A DNA stretch of 61,300 nucleotides from a virus: positions 1 to 61,300 of IMG/VR virus record IMGVR_UViG_3300021961_006819, one strand, 5' to 3'. The translations under genes and the position numbers were made by a program. The notes under the pieces were generated by a model that saw only the letters and a program-made list of their open reading frames with translations, did no database searches and had not been told where the DNA came from. Shown piece after piece: positions 49,845 to 58,061 of this stretch. Numbering within the stretch: position 1 is the stretch's first letter; every line of letters begins with the position of its first letter.

Positions 49845-51527
49845 ATGATTTCGGTAGGGTTTTCAATAGGACACGATAGAGGCGCAGTTCTTATTCGTGA
49901 TGGTGAAGTTGTTGTAGGTATTTCGAGGGAGAGATTATCACGAATCAAATCGGATGAATCTTTTCAGAATGAGATGATTCCTGTGGATTGTATTGATTAT
50001 TGTCTTCAGTCAGAAGGATTGACTTATGATGATGTAGACATTTATTGTTATAATTCCACAATGGTTGAGGATATTGAAGCTCAATTTATAGAGTTGTTAA
50101 ATCAACCAATTGAAAAATTATATTTTATTCCCCATCACCTAGCGCACGCTTATTCAACATACTATTCATCACCATTCGAATCATCGGTGGTGGTTGTTGC
50201 TGACGCTATGGGTAGCGTTGCTACCAAAGATAGTAAAACTTGGGAATGGTTTTCCAAAGGTTACAATCTTACCGATACTTCTGATGAAGAATATGATTGG
50301 GCAGAGGGGATTACAATTTACGATGTATCTGACAACAATTTTAATGAGGTCTATAAAAAATGGATTAAGTTTGAATTTCCGTGGGAAGTTGAAGGAGAAC
50401 AAACATCGGTGGGTGGATACTATGGAATCGGAACACTTCAGTTAGTATACAACCCAATCAATAATACTTGGCAAGCCGGTAAATTGATGGGACTTGCTTC
50501 ATATGCGGAATCGGAGTATGTGGATTCAATTCCACGCCAGACATATCGTGATGGTATGGATGTCTTTATCCCAACAATGAAACACCGACCTGATGTAGAT
50601 TATCGTGATGACTTTCAGTTAAAGGCAAATGTTGCAGGAGTTTATCAGAGAGAACAAGAAGAAATCTCTATGGAATTGGCTCGTATAGGTAAGGAACTTA
50701 CAAATCAAGAAAACATTTGTGTTGCTGGTGGTTCGTTTCTAAATTGTAATACCAACGAAAAAATTATCAAAAGTGAACTATTCCGAGGTACATACTTTGT
50801 ACCACCCGCAGATGATAGTGGAATTCCATTGGGATGTGCTTGGGGTGGATATATTAAATTAAACCCCGAGTTTAAGAAACCAATACGAATTCAATCACCA
50901 TATTTGGGTAGAGAATATTCTCGACAGGAAATCATAGACGCCATTCAAGCAAATGATATTGTCCATCACATTTACTATCCAAACTTTAGTGAATTGGCTG
51001 ATAGAGTTGCTGAATTGTTAGATGAGGGTAAAGTCATTGGTTGGATGCAAGGTGGTTCGGAAATTGGACCTCGTGCTCTTGGTAATCGTTCAATCCTTGC
51101 AAATCCAACAAAATCTTGGATGACTAATTATGTAAATGAATTGAAAGGTAGAGAGTGGTATAGACCATTCGCACCATCAGTTCTACACGATAAACAATCT
51201 CAAGTTTTTGACTTGGATACATTCTCACCATATATGTTAGTTACGGCTAATGTCAAAGATGAGTGGAAATCTAAAATTCCTGCGGTGACTCACATTGATG
51301 GAACATCTCGTTACCAATCAGTCAGTCCCTTTATGAATCCACGCTATTACACTCTGATTGAATCCTTTTACTCAAGAACGGGTGTTCCATTGGTACTAAA
51401 TACATCATTCAACGGACCGGGAGAACCCATCGTTGAAACACCCGAAAACGCAATAAATACATTTCTAAATCGTGGATTACACTATTTAGTAATAGGTAAC
51501 TATCTAATCTTTAAAATCAACAAGTAA
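49845..51527 (+). CDS. NodU/CmcH-family carbamoyltransferase
   Basis: 560 residues. N-terminal Kae1-like ATPase part: VGFSIGHDRGAVLIRDGEVVVGISRERLSR, PHHLAHAYSTYYSSPFE, VVADAMGS. C-terminal part: WMQGGSEIGPRALGNRSILANP, GREWYRPFAPSVL, LVLNTSFNGPGEPIVETPENA. These are the hallmarks of O-carbamoyltransferases such as NodU/TobZ, which move a carbamoyl group from carbamoyl phosphate through an adenylate. In phages these can modify DNA bases or sugars. It could work with the Mom-like protein or the glycan pathway; the substrate is open. Confidence 0.92.
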   Translation: MISVGFSIGHDRGAVLIRDGEVVVGISRERLSRIKSDESFQNEMIPVDCIDYCLQSEGLTYDDVDIYCYNSTMVEDIEAQFIELLNQPIEKLYFIPHHLAHAYSTYYSSPFESSVVVVADAMGSVATKDSKTWEWFSKGYNLTDTSDEEYDWAEGITIYDVSDNNFNEVYKKWIKFEFPWEVEGEQTSVGGYYGIGTLQLVYNPINNTWQAGKLMGLASYAESEYVDSIPRQTYRDGMDVFIPTMKHRPDVDYRDDFQLKANVAGVYQREQEEISMELARIGKELTNQENICVAGGSFLNCNTNEKIIKSELFRGTYFVPPADDSGIPLGCAWGGYIKLNPEFKKPIRIQSPYLGREYSRQEIIDAIQANDIVHHIYYPNFSELADRVAELLDEGKVIGWMQGGSEIGPRALGNRSILANPTKSWMTNYVNELKGREWYRPFAPSVLHDKQSQVFDLDTFSPYMLVTANVKDEWKSKIPAVTHIDGTSRYQSVSPFMNPRYYTLIESFYSRTGVPLVLNTSFNGPGEPIVETPENAINTFLNRGLHYLVIGNYLIFKINK

Positions 51528-51528
51528 A

Positions 51529-52119
51529 ATGAAAAAAATTACACTCTTTCTAACTCTTCTTGTCCTTACGACAACATCCGTATTTGGACAACTCCGTGAT
51601 TCCATTTGGTGGAACACTCCGTACTTCGAAATTGTTTATTCCGAGGTTCTCGAACAACCCAAGTGGGTTCACTATCGTGTAGCTTGTCCAACCGGCAACG
51701 CAAGTCGTAGTGGTATGGATTTCTACAAAGAACAAGGAATCAAAACATCAGACCACAAAGATTACGAAAACAATGTGTGGGATAAGGGTCATATGGCACC
51801 TGCTGCAGATTTCAATTGTACTCGTGATATGTTGTACGAAACATTCACTTATATGAACTGCGCTCTTCAACATCAGTCACTCAATCGTGGTGTATGGAAA
51901 CATTTGGAAGCCAGAGAACGACAACTCGCCAGTCAGTTCCCAGTAGTTGATATTACAATCCGTATCGTATTTGATAAGAAACCAACCAAGGTCGAGGGAG
52001 GGGCTTCAATTCCGAGTGGCTTTTATAAAACTATTAAGTACGGAAATGTGACCGAGATTTACTATTTCCCAAACACAACCCCAACTTCAACGGACTTTAA
52101 CACTTATCGTACTAATTGA
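51529..52119 (+). CDS. Secreted DNA/RNA non-specific endonuclease
   Basis: 196 residues. Signal peptide MKKITLFLTLLVLTTTSVFGQ. The catalytic motif is WDKGHMAPAADFNCTRDMLYETFTYMNCALQHQSLNRGVWKHLE. D-K/R-G-H (His general base) and the later N-x-x-x-Q-x-x-x-x-N-x-x-x-W metal site are typical of the NUC/S1-type (Serratia nuclease) family. It would act in the periplasm or outside the cell. A phage gene for an exported nuclease may salvage host DNA or destroy incoming DNA. Next gene by overlap. Confidence 0.88.
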   Translation: MKKITLFLTLLVLTTTSVFGQLRDSIWWNTPYFEIVYSEVLEQPKWVHYRVACPTGNASRSGMDFYKEQGIKTSDHKDYENNVWDKGHMAPAADFNCTRDMLYETFTYMNCALQHQSLNRGVWKHLEARERQLASQFPVVDITIRIVFDKKPTKVEGGASIPSGFYKTIKYGNVTEIYYFPNTTPTSTDFNTYRTN

Positions 52120-53162
52120 TGAGAAAACTCTTATTACCCATATTGGGATTGTTATTTATCGCGGGATGCGGTGAAGACCCAGTACCACCATCCCCAAAAG
52201 ATTATGAAGGAATCTTGGTGGTTAATGACATTGATTCGAATACAACTTGGTATTCAGATTCAATCTATACCATTCGTGGAAGAATTGCAGTAAAGGAAGG
52301 CGCTACTCTAACTATCCAACCAGGATGTATTATTAAGGGAGAGCCGGGGTCTGGCGCAAACGCATCGTGTTTAGTTATCGCTCAAGGTGCTAAGATTTAC
52401 GCTCTTGGAACTGAATCTTCTCCAATCATCTTTACATCAACAGCAGATTCAATTCAACCAGGTCAAATCGTATCCCCAAATTTAGATGAAACTTATACAG
52501 GTCTTTGGGGTGGTTTAATCATTCTTGGATACGCTCCTATTTCTACAACAATCTCACCTGTTCAGATTGAGGGAATCCCATCATCAGACCCAAGTGGTCT
52601 TTATGGTGGACTTGATTCACTTGATAATTCAGGCGCATTACAATATGTATCCATCCGCCACGGAGGAACAAACATCGGTCAAGGAAACGAAATCAATGGT
52701 CTGACTTTGGGTGGTGTTGGATTCCTTACAATAATAGACCACATTGAGGTTGTTGGAAACCAAGACGATGGTATTGAAATCTTTGGAGGAAATGTTGGAG
52801 TACGACACGCAGTTGTATGGGGCCAACAAGATGATGGATTTGATTTGGACCAAGGATATTCCGGACTGATTAATAGTTTCATTCATATTGAGGGTGGTGG
52901 TGTACACGACCACGCTCTTGAAATTGATGGGGGTGAAGGTTCTTGGAATAAATCATTCACTATGACCAACGGAATGGTAGTAAGTCAAGATACTGCTCAA
53001 TTAGCATTCCGTGATGATGCTATGGGATATATTTCAATCTTTGGAACATTTAAGACAAAACCATCAGCCGGAACTTCGGTAATGGTTGATACACTATTTA
53101 CTAACACTGTTGACCTAACCGAGTTCAATTGGACTTGGAGTCACGCCGCAGGAAAAATCTAA
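52119..53162 (+). CDS. Lipoprotein with beta-helix-like repeats
   Basis: ATG 52119 gives MRKLLLPILGLLFIAGC, a signal with lipobox (FIAGC), 347 residues. The body contains IRGRIAVKEGATLTIQPGCIIKG, YVSIRHGG, IDHIEVVGNQDDGIEIFGGNVGVRHAVVWGQQDDGFDLDQGY, typical of right-handed beta-helix surface lipoproteins of Bacteroidota. In the host such proteins are outer-membrane anchored. Neighbours are also exported. Possible receptor masking or glycan binding. Confidence 0.75.
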   Translation: MRKLLLPILGLLFIAGCGEDPVPPSPKDYEGILVVNDIDSNTTWYSDSIYTIRGRIAVKEGATLTIQPGCIIKGEPGSGANASCLVIAQGAKIYALGTESSPIIFTSTADSIQPGQIVSPNLDETYTGLWGGLIILGYAPISTTISPVQIEGIPSSDPSGLYGGLDSLDNSGALQYVSIRHGGTNIGQGNEINGLTLGGVGFLTIIDHIEVVGNQDDGIEIFGGNVGVRHAVVWGQQDDGFDLDQGYSGLINSFIHIEGGGVHDHALEIDGGEGSWNKSFTMTNGMVVSQDTAQLAFRDDAMGYISIFGTFKTKPSAGTSVMVDTLFTNTVDLTEFNWTWSHAAGKI

Positions 53163-53165
53163 ACT

Positions 53166-54740
53166 ATGAAACGATTCCTCACATCCCTACTGATTCTCGC
53201 ATCATTTGCAAGTTTTGGTTCTCACCTCGCCGGTGGTGATATTCAATACAAATATATTGGAGATTCAACCGGAGTAAATAGACACTACAAAGTAATCTTA
53301 CGAGTATATAGGGATGTGACCGGAATCGGAATGCCCACTACGGAGAATGTGACGGTTTCATCAGGATGTTTTACAAATATAAATGTTCCGATGAACCTCA
53401 CCGCCGGAAGTGGTGTGGTATCTCCAACTTTATTCGACTGTGTGAATCCATCTCCAAATGTAAAAACCTTGGAGGTGTATCGTTATATAGGGTATGTAAT
53501 TTTACCAAGTAATTGTTCTGATATTACATTTTGGTATTCGAATTGTTGTAGACCGCCAGGAATTACAAATATTAACACTTCAAATGGTGGGGGTTCGGAT
53601 GGATTCTATTTTGATGCAAAATTAAACAATACTCAAGGTCAGAACTCATCTCCTATATTTGTATCAGAGCCAGTTCGAGCATTTTGTGTGGGTAATCCTT
53701 TCAGTTGGAAACAATCCACAATTGAGTACGATGGTGATTCGGTGGTGTATTCTCTTATTAATTGTAGAGAAAACGCATATCCAAACCAAACCGACATTCC
53801 ATTTGACGCGGGGTGGAGTAAGAATCAGCCGGTTACATCCGCATATTTTAGTATAAATCCCAATACAGGTCTTATCTCATTCCTACCAACCAACCAAGAA
53901 ATTGATGTCTTGTCGGTATTGGTAGAAGAATATAGATGGGATACGATTAATTTGTGGTGGTATCCGATAGGAACTGCTTCCAGAGATATGATGATATCAA
54001 TCGCATCAACTTGTAATCCAATCGCAATGAGTGGGGTTCAGTTTGATTCGAATACATATCCTCTTGATTCAATCACAGGGTTACCATATAAAGAAGTACA
54101 ATGTGGTGATACTGCGTTCGGAATCAAATTCCATATTGCATTAGATGGATACTCAATCAATGACATAGATTTCCGTATGACCAATACAATGACCTCACAG
54201 CCAGAAGCGATTACAAAGATTTGGTCGGATGTGGATGTGAATTATGAAACCGATTCAGTTCGTGTGGTTATGTTCGCTCCATTCAGTCAAGAAGGAAATT
54301 ATTACCTATATTCCAAGAAGGGGAACGATGGGAACACGCTTATAAACAAATGTGGAATCCCAATGAACGAGTTTGATACAATATTAGTCAAAGTTGTGAA
54401 TTGTCCACCTTGTCCACCAGACCCACCTATTGGAACTATTGACCAAGAATTGGAGGGAATCCCACCAAGTCCACTACCACAACCCGTGGTGATTCCGAAT
54501 GTGATGACTCCAAATGGTGATAATAAAAATGATTTGTTCACTATTGAAAATTTAATGGACTGGGAATATAGAGAATTAATTATATTCAATCGTTGGGGTG
54601 GTATTGTATATTACAATTACAACTATCAAAATGATTGGGATGGTGGAAGCGTTTCAGATGGTGTTTACTTTGGTGTATTGAATATATCCTATAAAGATAT
54701 TATAGAAGAACACCACTTTGATGTAACTATAACGAGATAA
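53166..54740 (+). CDS. T9SS type B (gliding-motility C-terminal) secreted surface protein
   Basis: 524 residues. Signal peptide 1-18, then SHLAGGDIQYKYIGD...YKVILRVYRDVTG, a widespread start of Bacteroidota surface proteins. Cys-rich beta domains follow (about 20-420). A Pro-rich linker (PPCPPDPPIGTIDQ) precedes a C-terminal domain of about 85 residues: VIPNVMTPNGDNKNDLFTIENL...LIIFNRWGGIVYY...DWDGG...GVYFGVL. This is the CHU_C/TIGR04131-type T9SS sorting tail. It implies export through host T9SS to the surface. A second T9SS protein (type A) is at 27142. Confidence 0.85.
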   Translation: MKRFLTSLLILASFASFGSHLAGGDIQYKYIGDSTGVNRHYKVILRVYRDVTGIGMPTTENVTVSSGCFTNINVPMNLTAGSGVVSPTLFDCVNPSPNVKTLEVYRYIGYVILPSNCSDITFWYSNCCRPPGITNINTSNGGGSDGFYFDAKLNNTQGQNSSPIFVSEPVRAFCVGNPFSWKQSTIEYDGDSVVYSLINCRENAYPNQTDIPFDAGWSKNQPVTSAYFSINPNTGLISFLPTNQEIDVLSVLVEEYRWDTINLWWYPIGTASRDMMISIASTCNPIAMSGVQFDSNTYPLDSITGLPYKEVQCGDTAFGIKFHIALDGYSINDIDFRMTNTMTSQPEAITKIWSDVDVNYETDSVRVVMFAPFSQEGNYYLYSKKGNDGNTLINKCGIPMNEFDTILVKVVNCPPCPPDPPIGTIDQELEGIPPSPLPQPVVIPNVMTPNGDNKNDLFTIENLMDWEYRELIIFNRWGGIVYYNYNYQNDWDGGSVSDGVYFGVLNISYKDIIEEHHFDVTITR

Positions 54741-54741
54741 T

Positions 54742-54912
54742 ATGCCAGAAAAGAAACCATTTTCAGATACATTTATGGCATCGCTCATATGGAATACAAA
54801 CCCAGGACAAATGTTGGGTGTTGTTCTTATAATGATGAAGATGGCTAAAGAAATGGATGATGGTACTGATTGGGATGAGTATTGGAGTAGAGTTGGATTC
54901 ATAAAAGAATAA
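54742..54912 (+). CDS. Small hypothetical protein
   Basis: 56 residues one base after the previous stop: MPEKKPFSDTFMASLIWNTNP, a Met-rich helix, then an acidic-aromatic end (DDGTDWDEYWSRVGFIKE). No family recognised. Confidence 0.6.
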   Translation: MPEKKPFSDTFMASLIWNTNPGQMLGVVLIMMKMAKEMDDGTDWDEYWSRVGFIKE

Positions 54913-54915
54913 GTG

Positions 54916-55320
54916 ATGATTAAATTGGTTGTTGGAATGTTAGTAGATGAGGATAAATTCCTTATAGGTCGTAGAAAGCCGGACAATAAGAATTACCCCG
55001 ATATGTGGGAATTGCCGGGTGGAAAGATTGAAGAAGGTGAAACGCCTTGGGAAGCAATCAATAGAGAATGGAAGGAAGAACTCGACATTAACATCAGAGT
55101 TCTCCATCAAATCCCCGAAAGAGAGATGTTAGAAACTATGGTGTATCCTTTCATTATTAGGTATGAAAGTGGTAAAGCTAAAAAAAACGACCATAGTGAT
55201 ATAAAATTTATAAAAATTTCGGATATAAACGACTATTTATTCACTCCTATAAGTAAAAAAATTATACATATAGTAAAGGGAAGTTATTCACTATTTTTAA
55301 AAGAACCACCACAGGAGTAA
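54916..55320 (+). CDS. Nudix hydrolase (MutT-like)
   Basis: 134 residues from ATG 54916 (GTG 54913 also in frame). IKLVVGMLVDEDKFLIGRRKP, WELPGGKIEEGETPWEAINREWKEELDI is a complete Nudix box (G-x5-E-x7-REU-x-EE-x-G/D-U). Hydrolyses nucleoside diphosphate derivatives; close relatives clean oxidised dNTPs or remove mRNA caps. Useful to a phage with modified nucleotides. Confidence 0.9.
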   Translation: MIKLVVGMLVDEDKFLIGRRKPDNKNYPDMWELPGGKIEEGETPWEAINREWKEELDINIRVLHQIPEREMLETMVYPFIIRYESGKAKKNDHSDIKFIKISDINDYLFTPISKKIIHIVKGSYSLFLKEPPQE

Positions 55321-55331
55321 GGAGCCAACAA

Positions 55332-55505
55332 ATGAAAACCATCATCGAACGAGTTCAGAAATGGAACAAGTTCAAAAAGAAGTCCGTAGGAAACAAATCC
55401 AAACAAGTCAGTATCGTAGAAAAACCCACCGATTGTATAGGGTGGACAATGGCAGACAATTCAGAGAAACCATTCATTCCAGAATTTATTAAGAACAATG
55501 AGTAA
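55332..55505 (+). CDS. Small hypothetical protein
   Basis: 57 residues, basic at the start (MKTIIERVQKWNKFKKKSVG) with a single Cys and an acidic end. AGGAG-type site upstream. It overlaps the next gene by 8 bases. No family recognised. Confidence 0.6.
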   Translation: MKTIIERVQKWNKFKKKSVGNKSKQVSIVEKPTDCIGWTMADNSEKPFIPEFIKNNE

Positions 55506-55740
55506 CGACAAATCCTTCACCGACCCACAATTGGATGGTCACGAACGATTTCGTGTGTCCAAAGAAAATTTTGGAGTATCTAACGATACCCGCAAAATTA
55601 TTCTTGAGAAACTTAATGAGTTTGAGATATGGGATACAACGCTTGGTGATGGTCTTGAGGATTTAGATTGGAATGATGATGAGTATGATAATTGGTATCC
55701 AGATTTCCCCAGTTCAAGTTCGTATGAAATAAAAGGATAA
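55498..55740 (+). CDS. Small acidic hypothetical protein
   Basis: 80 residues: MSNDKSFTDPQLDGHERFRVSKENFGVSND and an acidic tail (DLDWNDDEYDNWYPDF). The ERFRVSKENF part is encoded by DNA much like that at 15447-15475 in the spacer after the GT2 gene. No family recognised. Confidence 0.6.
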   Translation: MSNDKSFTDPQLDGHERFRVSKENFGVSNDTRKIILEKLNEFEIWDTTLGDGLEDLDWNDDEYDNWYPDFPSSSSYEIKG

Positions 55741-55744
55741 AACT

Positions 55745-55906
55745 ATGACACTACAAGAAGAATTAAATTATTGGAATGAGTTATACTCTCAAGAGATTCA
55801 AACGAATCCAAGTTCAGTATACGCAAGTGAATTAAATGATTATCGTAAGGAATGTTTACGAGAGTTAAATGGTGAAACCATTGTAAGAACACGACCAAGT
55901 GTATAA
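55745..55906 (+). CDS. Small hypothetical protein
   Basis: 53 residues: MTLQEELNYWNELYSQEIQT, helical, basic at its end (GETIVRTRPSV). It fits the gap exactly. No family recognised. Confidence 0.55.
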   Translation: MTLQEELNYWNELYSQEIQTNPSSVYASELNDYRKECLRELNGETIVRTRPSV

Positions 55907-55925
55907 TTAAAACAAATATAAAGAT

Positions 55926-56288
55926 ATGAAAGCAAAAGTTATTGATGTACATTACAGGAAAGACAGCGAGTCATTCCCAGAATGGATGAAGTATGAAATC
56001 ACCTTACTAAATGAGGATGGTACAACGGAAAGAATCCCTGCGTATGGAAAAGACCTTCAAGACGCATTGGATAGGGTTGTCCACGATAGAAAGGTTGAGA
56101 GAATCTCCGAGAAGGTTGAGAAAGTTCCCCTAGCGGTATGGCTTCTCTTATGGTTCTCTTATTTGGGAATTCTTATCATTGCGTATACCATCACAGATAA
56201 TCCATTTATAATTCTTGGTGGAATCATTGGTATTGGTGGTGTAGTCGCTTCCTTGAATTGGTGGTCTAAATTCCGTAACAAACCATAA
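55926..56288 (+). CDS. Small two-helix membrane protein
   Basis: 120 residues. A soluble N-terminal part (about 1-65) with a beta hairpin is followed by two membrane helices (VPLAVWLLLWFSYLGILIIAYTI and FIILGGIIGIGGVVASL) and a basic end. The leader AAGATATGA resembles the shared leader. Overlap TAATG with the next gene. Confidence 0.6.
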   Translation: MKAKVIDVHYRKDSESFPEWMKYEITLLNEDGTTERIPAYGKDLQDALDRVVHDRKVERISEKVEKVPLAVWLLLWFSYLGILIIAYTITDNPFIILGGIIGIGGVVASLNWWSKFRNKP

Positions 56289-56434
56289 TGATACAAAACG
56301 AAGAATGGGTTGGGATAGATAATGAGGTCGTTCATTACTATGATTCTATGAAAGAATGTATCCAAGGTGGTCACAAAGTGAATATGACAAAACGATACTA
56401 CATTCATCACTATAAAGAAGAACACAAATTGTAG
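56288..56434 (+). CDS. Small His/Tyr-rich hypothetical protein
   Basis: 48 residues, MIQNEEWVGIDNEVVHYYDS, ending KRYYIHHYKEEHKL. Coupled to the previous gene by one-base overlap. Possibly binds metal through its His residues; no family recognised. Confidence 0.5.
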   Translation: MIQNEEWVGIDNEVVHYYDSMKECIQGGHKVNMTKRYYIHHYKEEHKL

Positions 56435-56445
56435 GGATATGAACA

Positions 56446-56562
56446 ATGAAAATAATAGCGTATCAACTCCTCTCTATGACAATCATAGGAATATTGGTGA
56501 TGATACCTATCGTATTAATTTATATACAAGATAAGAAATGGAATCGTACAAAGAAGAAGTAG
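56446..56562 (+). CDS. Tiny single-helix membrane protein
   Basis: 38 residues: MKIIAYQLLSMTIIGILVMI, one membrane helix, then a basic tail (DKKWNRTKKK). It overlaps the next gene by 25 bases. A competing frame from ATG 56439 is less protein-like. Confidence 0.45.
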   Translation: MKIIAYQLLSMTIIGILVMIPIVLIYIQDKKWNRTKKK

Positions 56563-56780
56563 ACCAAATCATATTCAGAGATGAGTATGTTATTATCGTT
56601 ACTACAAGTAAGACCTATACCGTAAAGTATAAGGATATGGGTTCAGTAGCGAAGGGATGGTTAGAGAATATTAACGCGTGTGGATTGAGTATCGCCAAAT
56701 TCCCTCAAAATAGAGATAAATACTATACGGGTAAGGAATTAGAAGACCATCACGAATATATTGATACTAAATATGAGTAG
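56538..56780 (+). CDS. Small hypothetical protein
   Basis: 80 residues with a beta hairpin (EEVDQIIFRDEYVIIVTTSKTYTVKYKDM) like a KTSC-type fold and an acidic helical end. No family firmly recognised. The next gene starts inside its end. Confidence 0.6.
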   Translation: MESYKEEVDQIIFRDEYVIIVTTSKTYTVKYKDMGSVAKGWLENINACGLSIAKFPQNRDKYYTGKELEDHHEYIDTKYE

Positions 56781-56952
56781 GATAGAATTAACTCCAAGGG
56801 GATATAGAATCAGAACCTTACTCATCGCTATCGGAATATTTGGTCTTATGAGAATGGGATGGATAGGTGAGGGGATTGGAAGCTTCTTATTTGGGATGTG
56901 TTTTGGATTCATATTCTTATCTATTAAAAATGAACGGAAAAACCGTGAATAA
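56773..56952 (+). CDS. Tiny two-helix membrane protein
   Basis: 59 residues from ATG 56773, which overlaps the previous stop: MSRIELTPRGYRIRTLLIAIGIF, then two hydrophobic stretches and a basic end (KNERKNRE). Confidence 0.55.
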   Translation: MSRIELTPRGYRIRTLLIAIGIFGLMRMGWIGEGIGSFLFGMCFGFIFLSIKNERKNRE

Positions 56953-56968
56953 AAAATAAATCAGTACA

Positions 56969-57127
56969 ATGCTACGATTCATACTAATACTCATTATATC
57001 CTTTATACTAACCTCTCTATTATACAATACAATAGAAGAAGTAATAAACTATACTATGTCTATGACCTTCTTCGTTACATTAGGATGGGAAACCATACGG
57101 GCTATAAGGAATAGGAATAAGGAATGA
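56969..57127 (+). CDS. Tiny membrane protein
   Basis: 52 residues: MLRFILILIISFILTSLLYN (one membrane helix), a polar turn, a second weaker helix and basic tail. ATGA overlap with the Smr gene supports real translation. Confidence 0.55.
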   Translation: MLRFILILIISFILTSLLYNTIEEVINYTMSMTFFVTLGWETIRAIRNRNKE

Positions 57128-57357
57128 CCCACAATAAGAATATTATTGACCTACACGGAGTCCGACACGAATGGGTAGAAGAAGTGTTGGAGAAGGCCCT
57201 ATTAGGATACCACGATACCCAAGGGTGGATAATTATCACAGGCAATTCACCTTTAATGATTGAAATAGTAGAGAGTTGGTTAAGTAGACACTGGTTTGGC
57301 TGGTATAGAGAAGACCATAACTACGGAAGAATTATTCTTACTGAAGATTGGAGATAG
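57124..57357 (+). CDS. Smr-domain protein
   Basis: 77 residues: IIDLHGVRHEWVEEVLEKALLGYHDTQGWIIITGNSPLMIEIVESWLSRH...NYGRIIL. DLHG at the start, then a TGNS in place of the TGxG loop and a final G-R-I-I strand fit a minimal Smr domain. These bind or nick nucleic acids and rescue stalled ribosomes. The TG-x-G glycine is Ser, so activity is uncertain. Last gene before the terminator. Confidence 0.75.
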   Translation: MTHNKNIIDLHGVRHEWVEEVLEKALLGYHDTQGWIIITGNSPLMIEIVESWLSRHWFGWYREDHNYGRIILTEDWR

Positions 57358-57438
57358 GGATTCGGAGGGCTACGGAAACCCTTATCAGAGGATTCAGAGC
57401 TGGAAAACGGCTGGATGATTTACCACCAAAATTTATAG

Positions 57439-57460
57439 ACACCCAATAGGGTGTTTTTTT
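57439..57460 (+). terminator. Rho-independent terminator
   Basis: ACACCC (57439-57444), loop AATA, GGGTGT (57449-57454), then seven Ts. It ends the long rightward transcript before the non-coding region. Confidence 0.9.
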
Positions 57461-57861
57461 ATGCCCAACCCTCCAATTCTCGATTCTCGAATCACGAATC
57501 CAAAAATATTACCTTTAAAAACCCTCAAAAAAGGGGAGAAAGTGGGGAAAGGTGGGGAATAATGGTAAACACTCTTTCGTATAACTCATATTTGGTAAGT
57601 GTATTTCATTATTGGTAAACACACCAGCACCCCACACATAGGGGTCAGAATCCCCAAATCATTTAATTTTTCCCTAATTAACACAAACACACCTCCCATT
57701 TTATACTGGTATTATTATTTAACACTAATTGAGCACATATACTATGTCTTTTTTGGCGGAAAGCAAAATTTTTGCTGGGAAAGTTATTAACAGCCCTTTG
57801 TGGATAACTTTTTCCCATAGATTTTCTCTATAGCGACCACCCAAAAACCCTGACATAATGA

Positions 57862-57950
57862 CTTAAAGTAATACTTTAAGCGTGGAACATTTCTTAAAGT
57901 AAAGCTTTAAGGCCCGACCTGACACGATGTCACTTAAAGTAATACTTTAA
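57862..57950. repeat. Three inverted-repeat iterons (CTTAAAGTA-A-TACTTTAAG)
   Basis: A perfect 9+1+9 palindrome at 57862-57880, a variant at 57893-57911 (CTTAAAG-TAAAG-CTTTAAG) and a near-copy at 57933-57951. The outer two also share flanks: CCTGACA before and CGTGGAACAT after, so each is part of a repeat unit of about 45 bases spaced about 70 bases apart. Dimeric initiator or repressor binding is likely. Confidence 0.8.
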
Positions 57951-57998
57951 CTCCGTGGAACATTGTTGATAACTTTTTTGAAAAAATAAGCCGCAAAG

Positions 57999-58030
57999 CT
58001 TGTGCAATTCGGAAATTTGTCGTATATTTG
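57999..58030 (+). promoter_or_regulatory. Bacteroidota-type promoter next to the origin candidate
   Basis: CTTG 57999-58002 (one mismatch), a 20-base spacer, TATATTTG 58023-58030. It transcribes away from the iterons, through two DnaA-box-like sites; no clear long gene follows at once, so it may make a leader RNA or primer. Confidence 0.65.
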
Positions 58031-58061
58031 TTATGTTGGGGGCGCTGACTATATAAAAAAA

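Noticed and set aside
57599-57790. ORF of 63 residues in the non-coding region
   Set aside because: It has no ribosome site or promoter, unusual composition, and runs through the TGGTAAACAC repeat; most likely chance.
57862-57950. CRISPR array
   Set aside because: The repeats are palindromic, only three in number, with unequal spacers that themselves contain repeated flanks, and no cas genes are nearby. Iterons or operators fit better.
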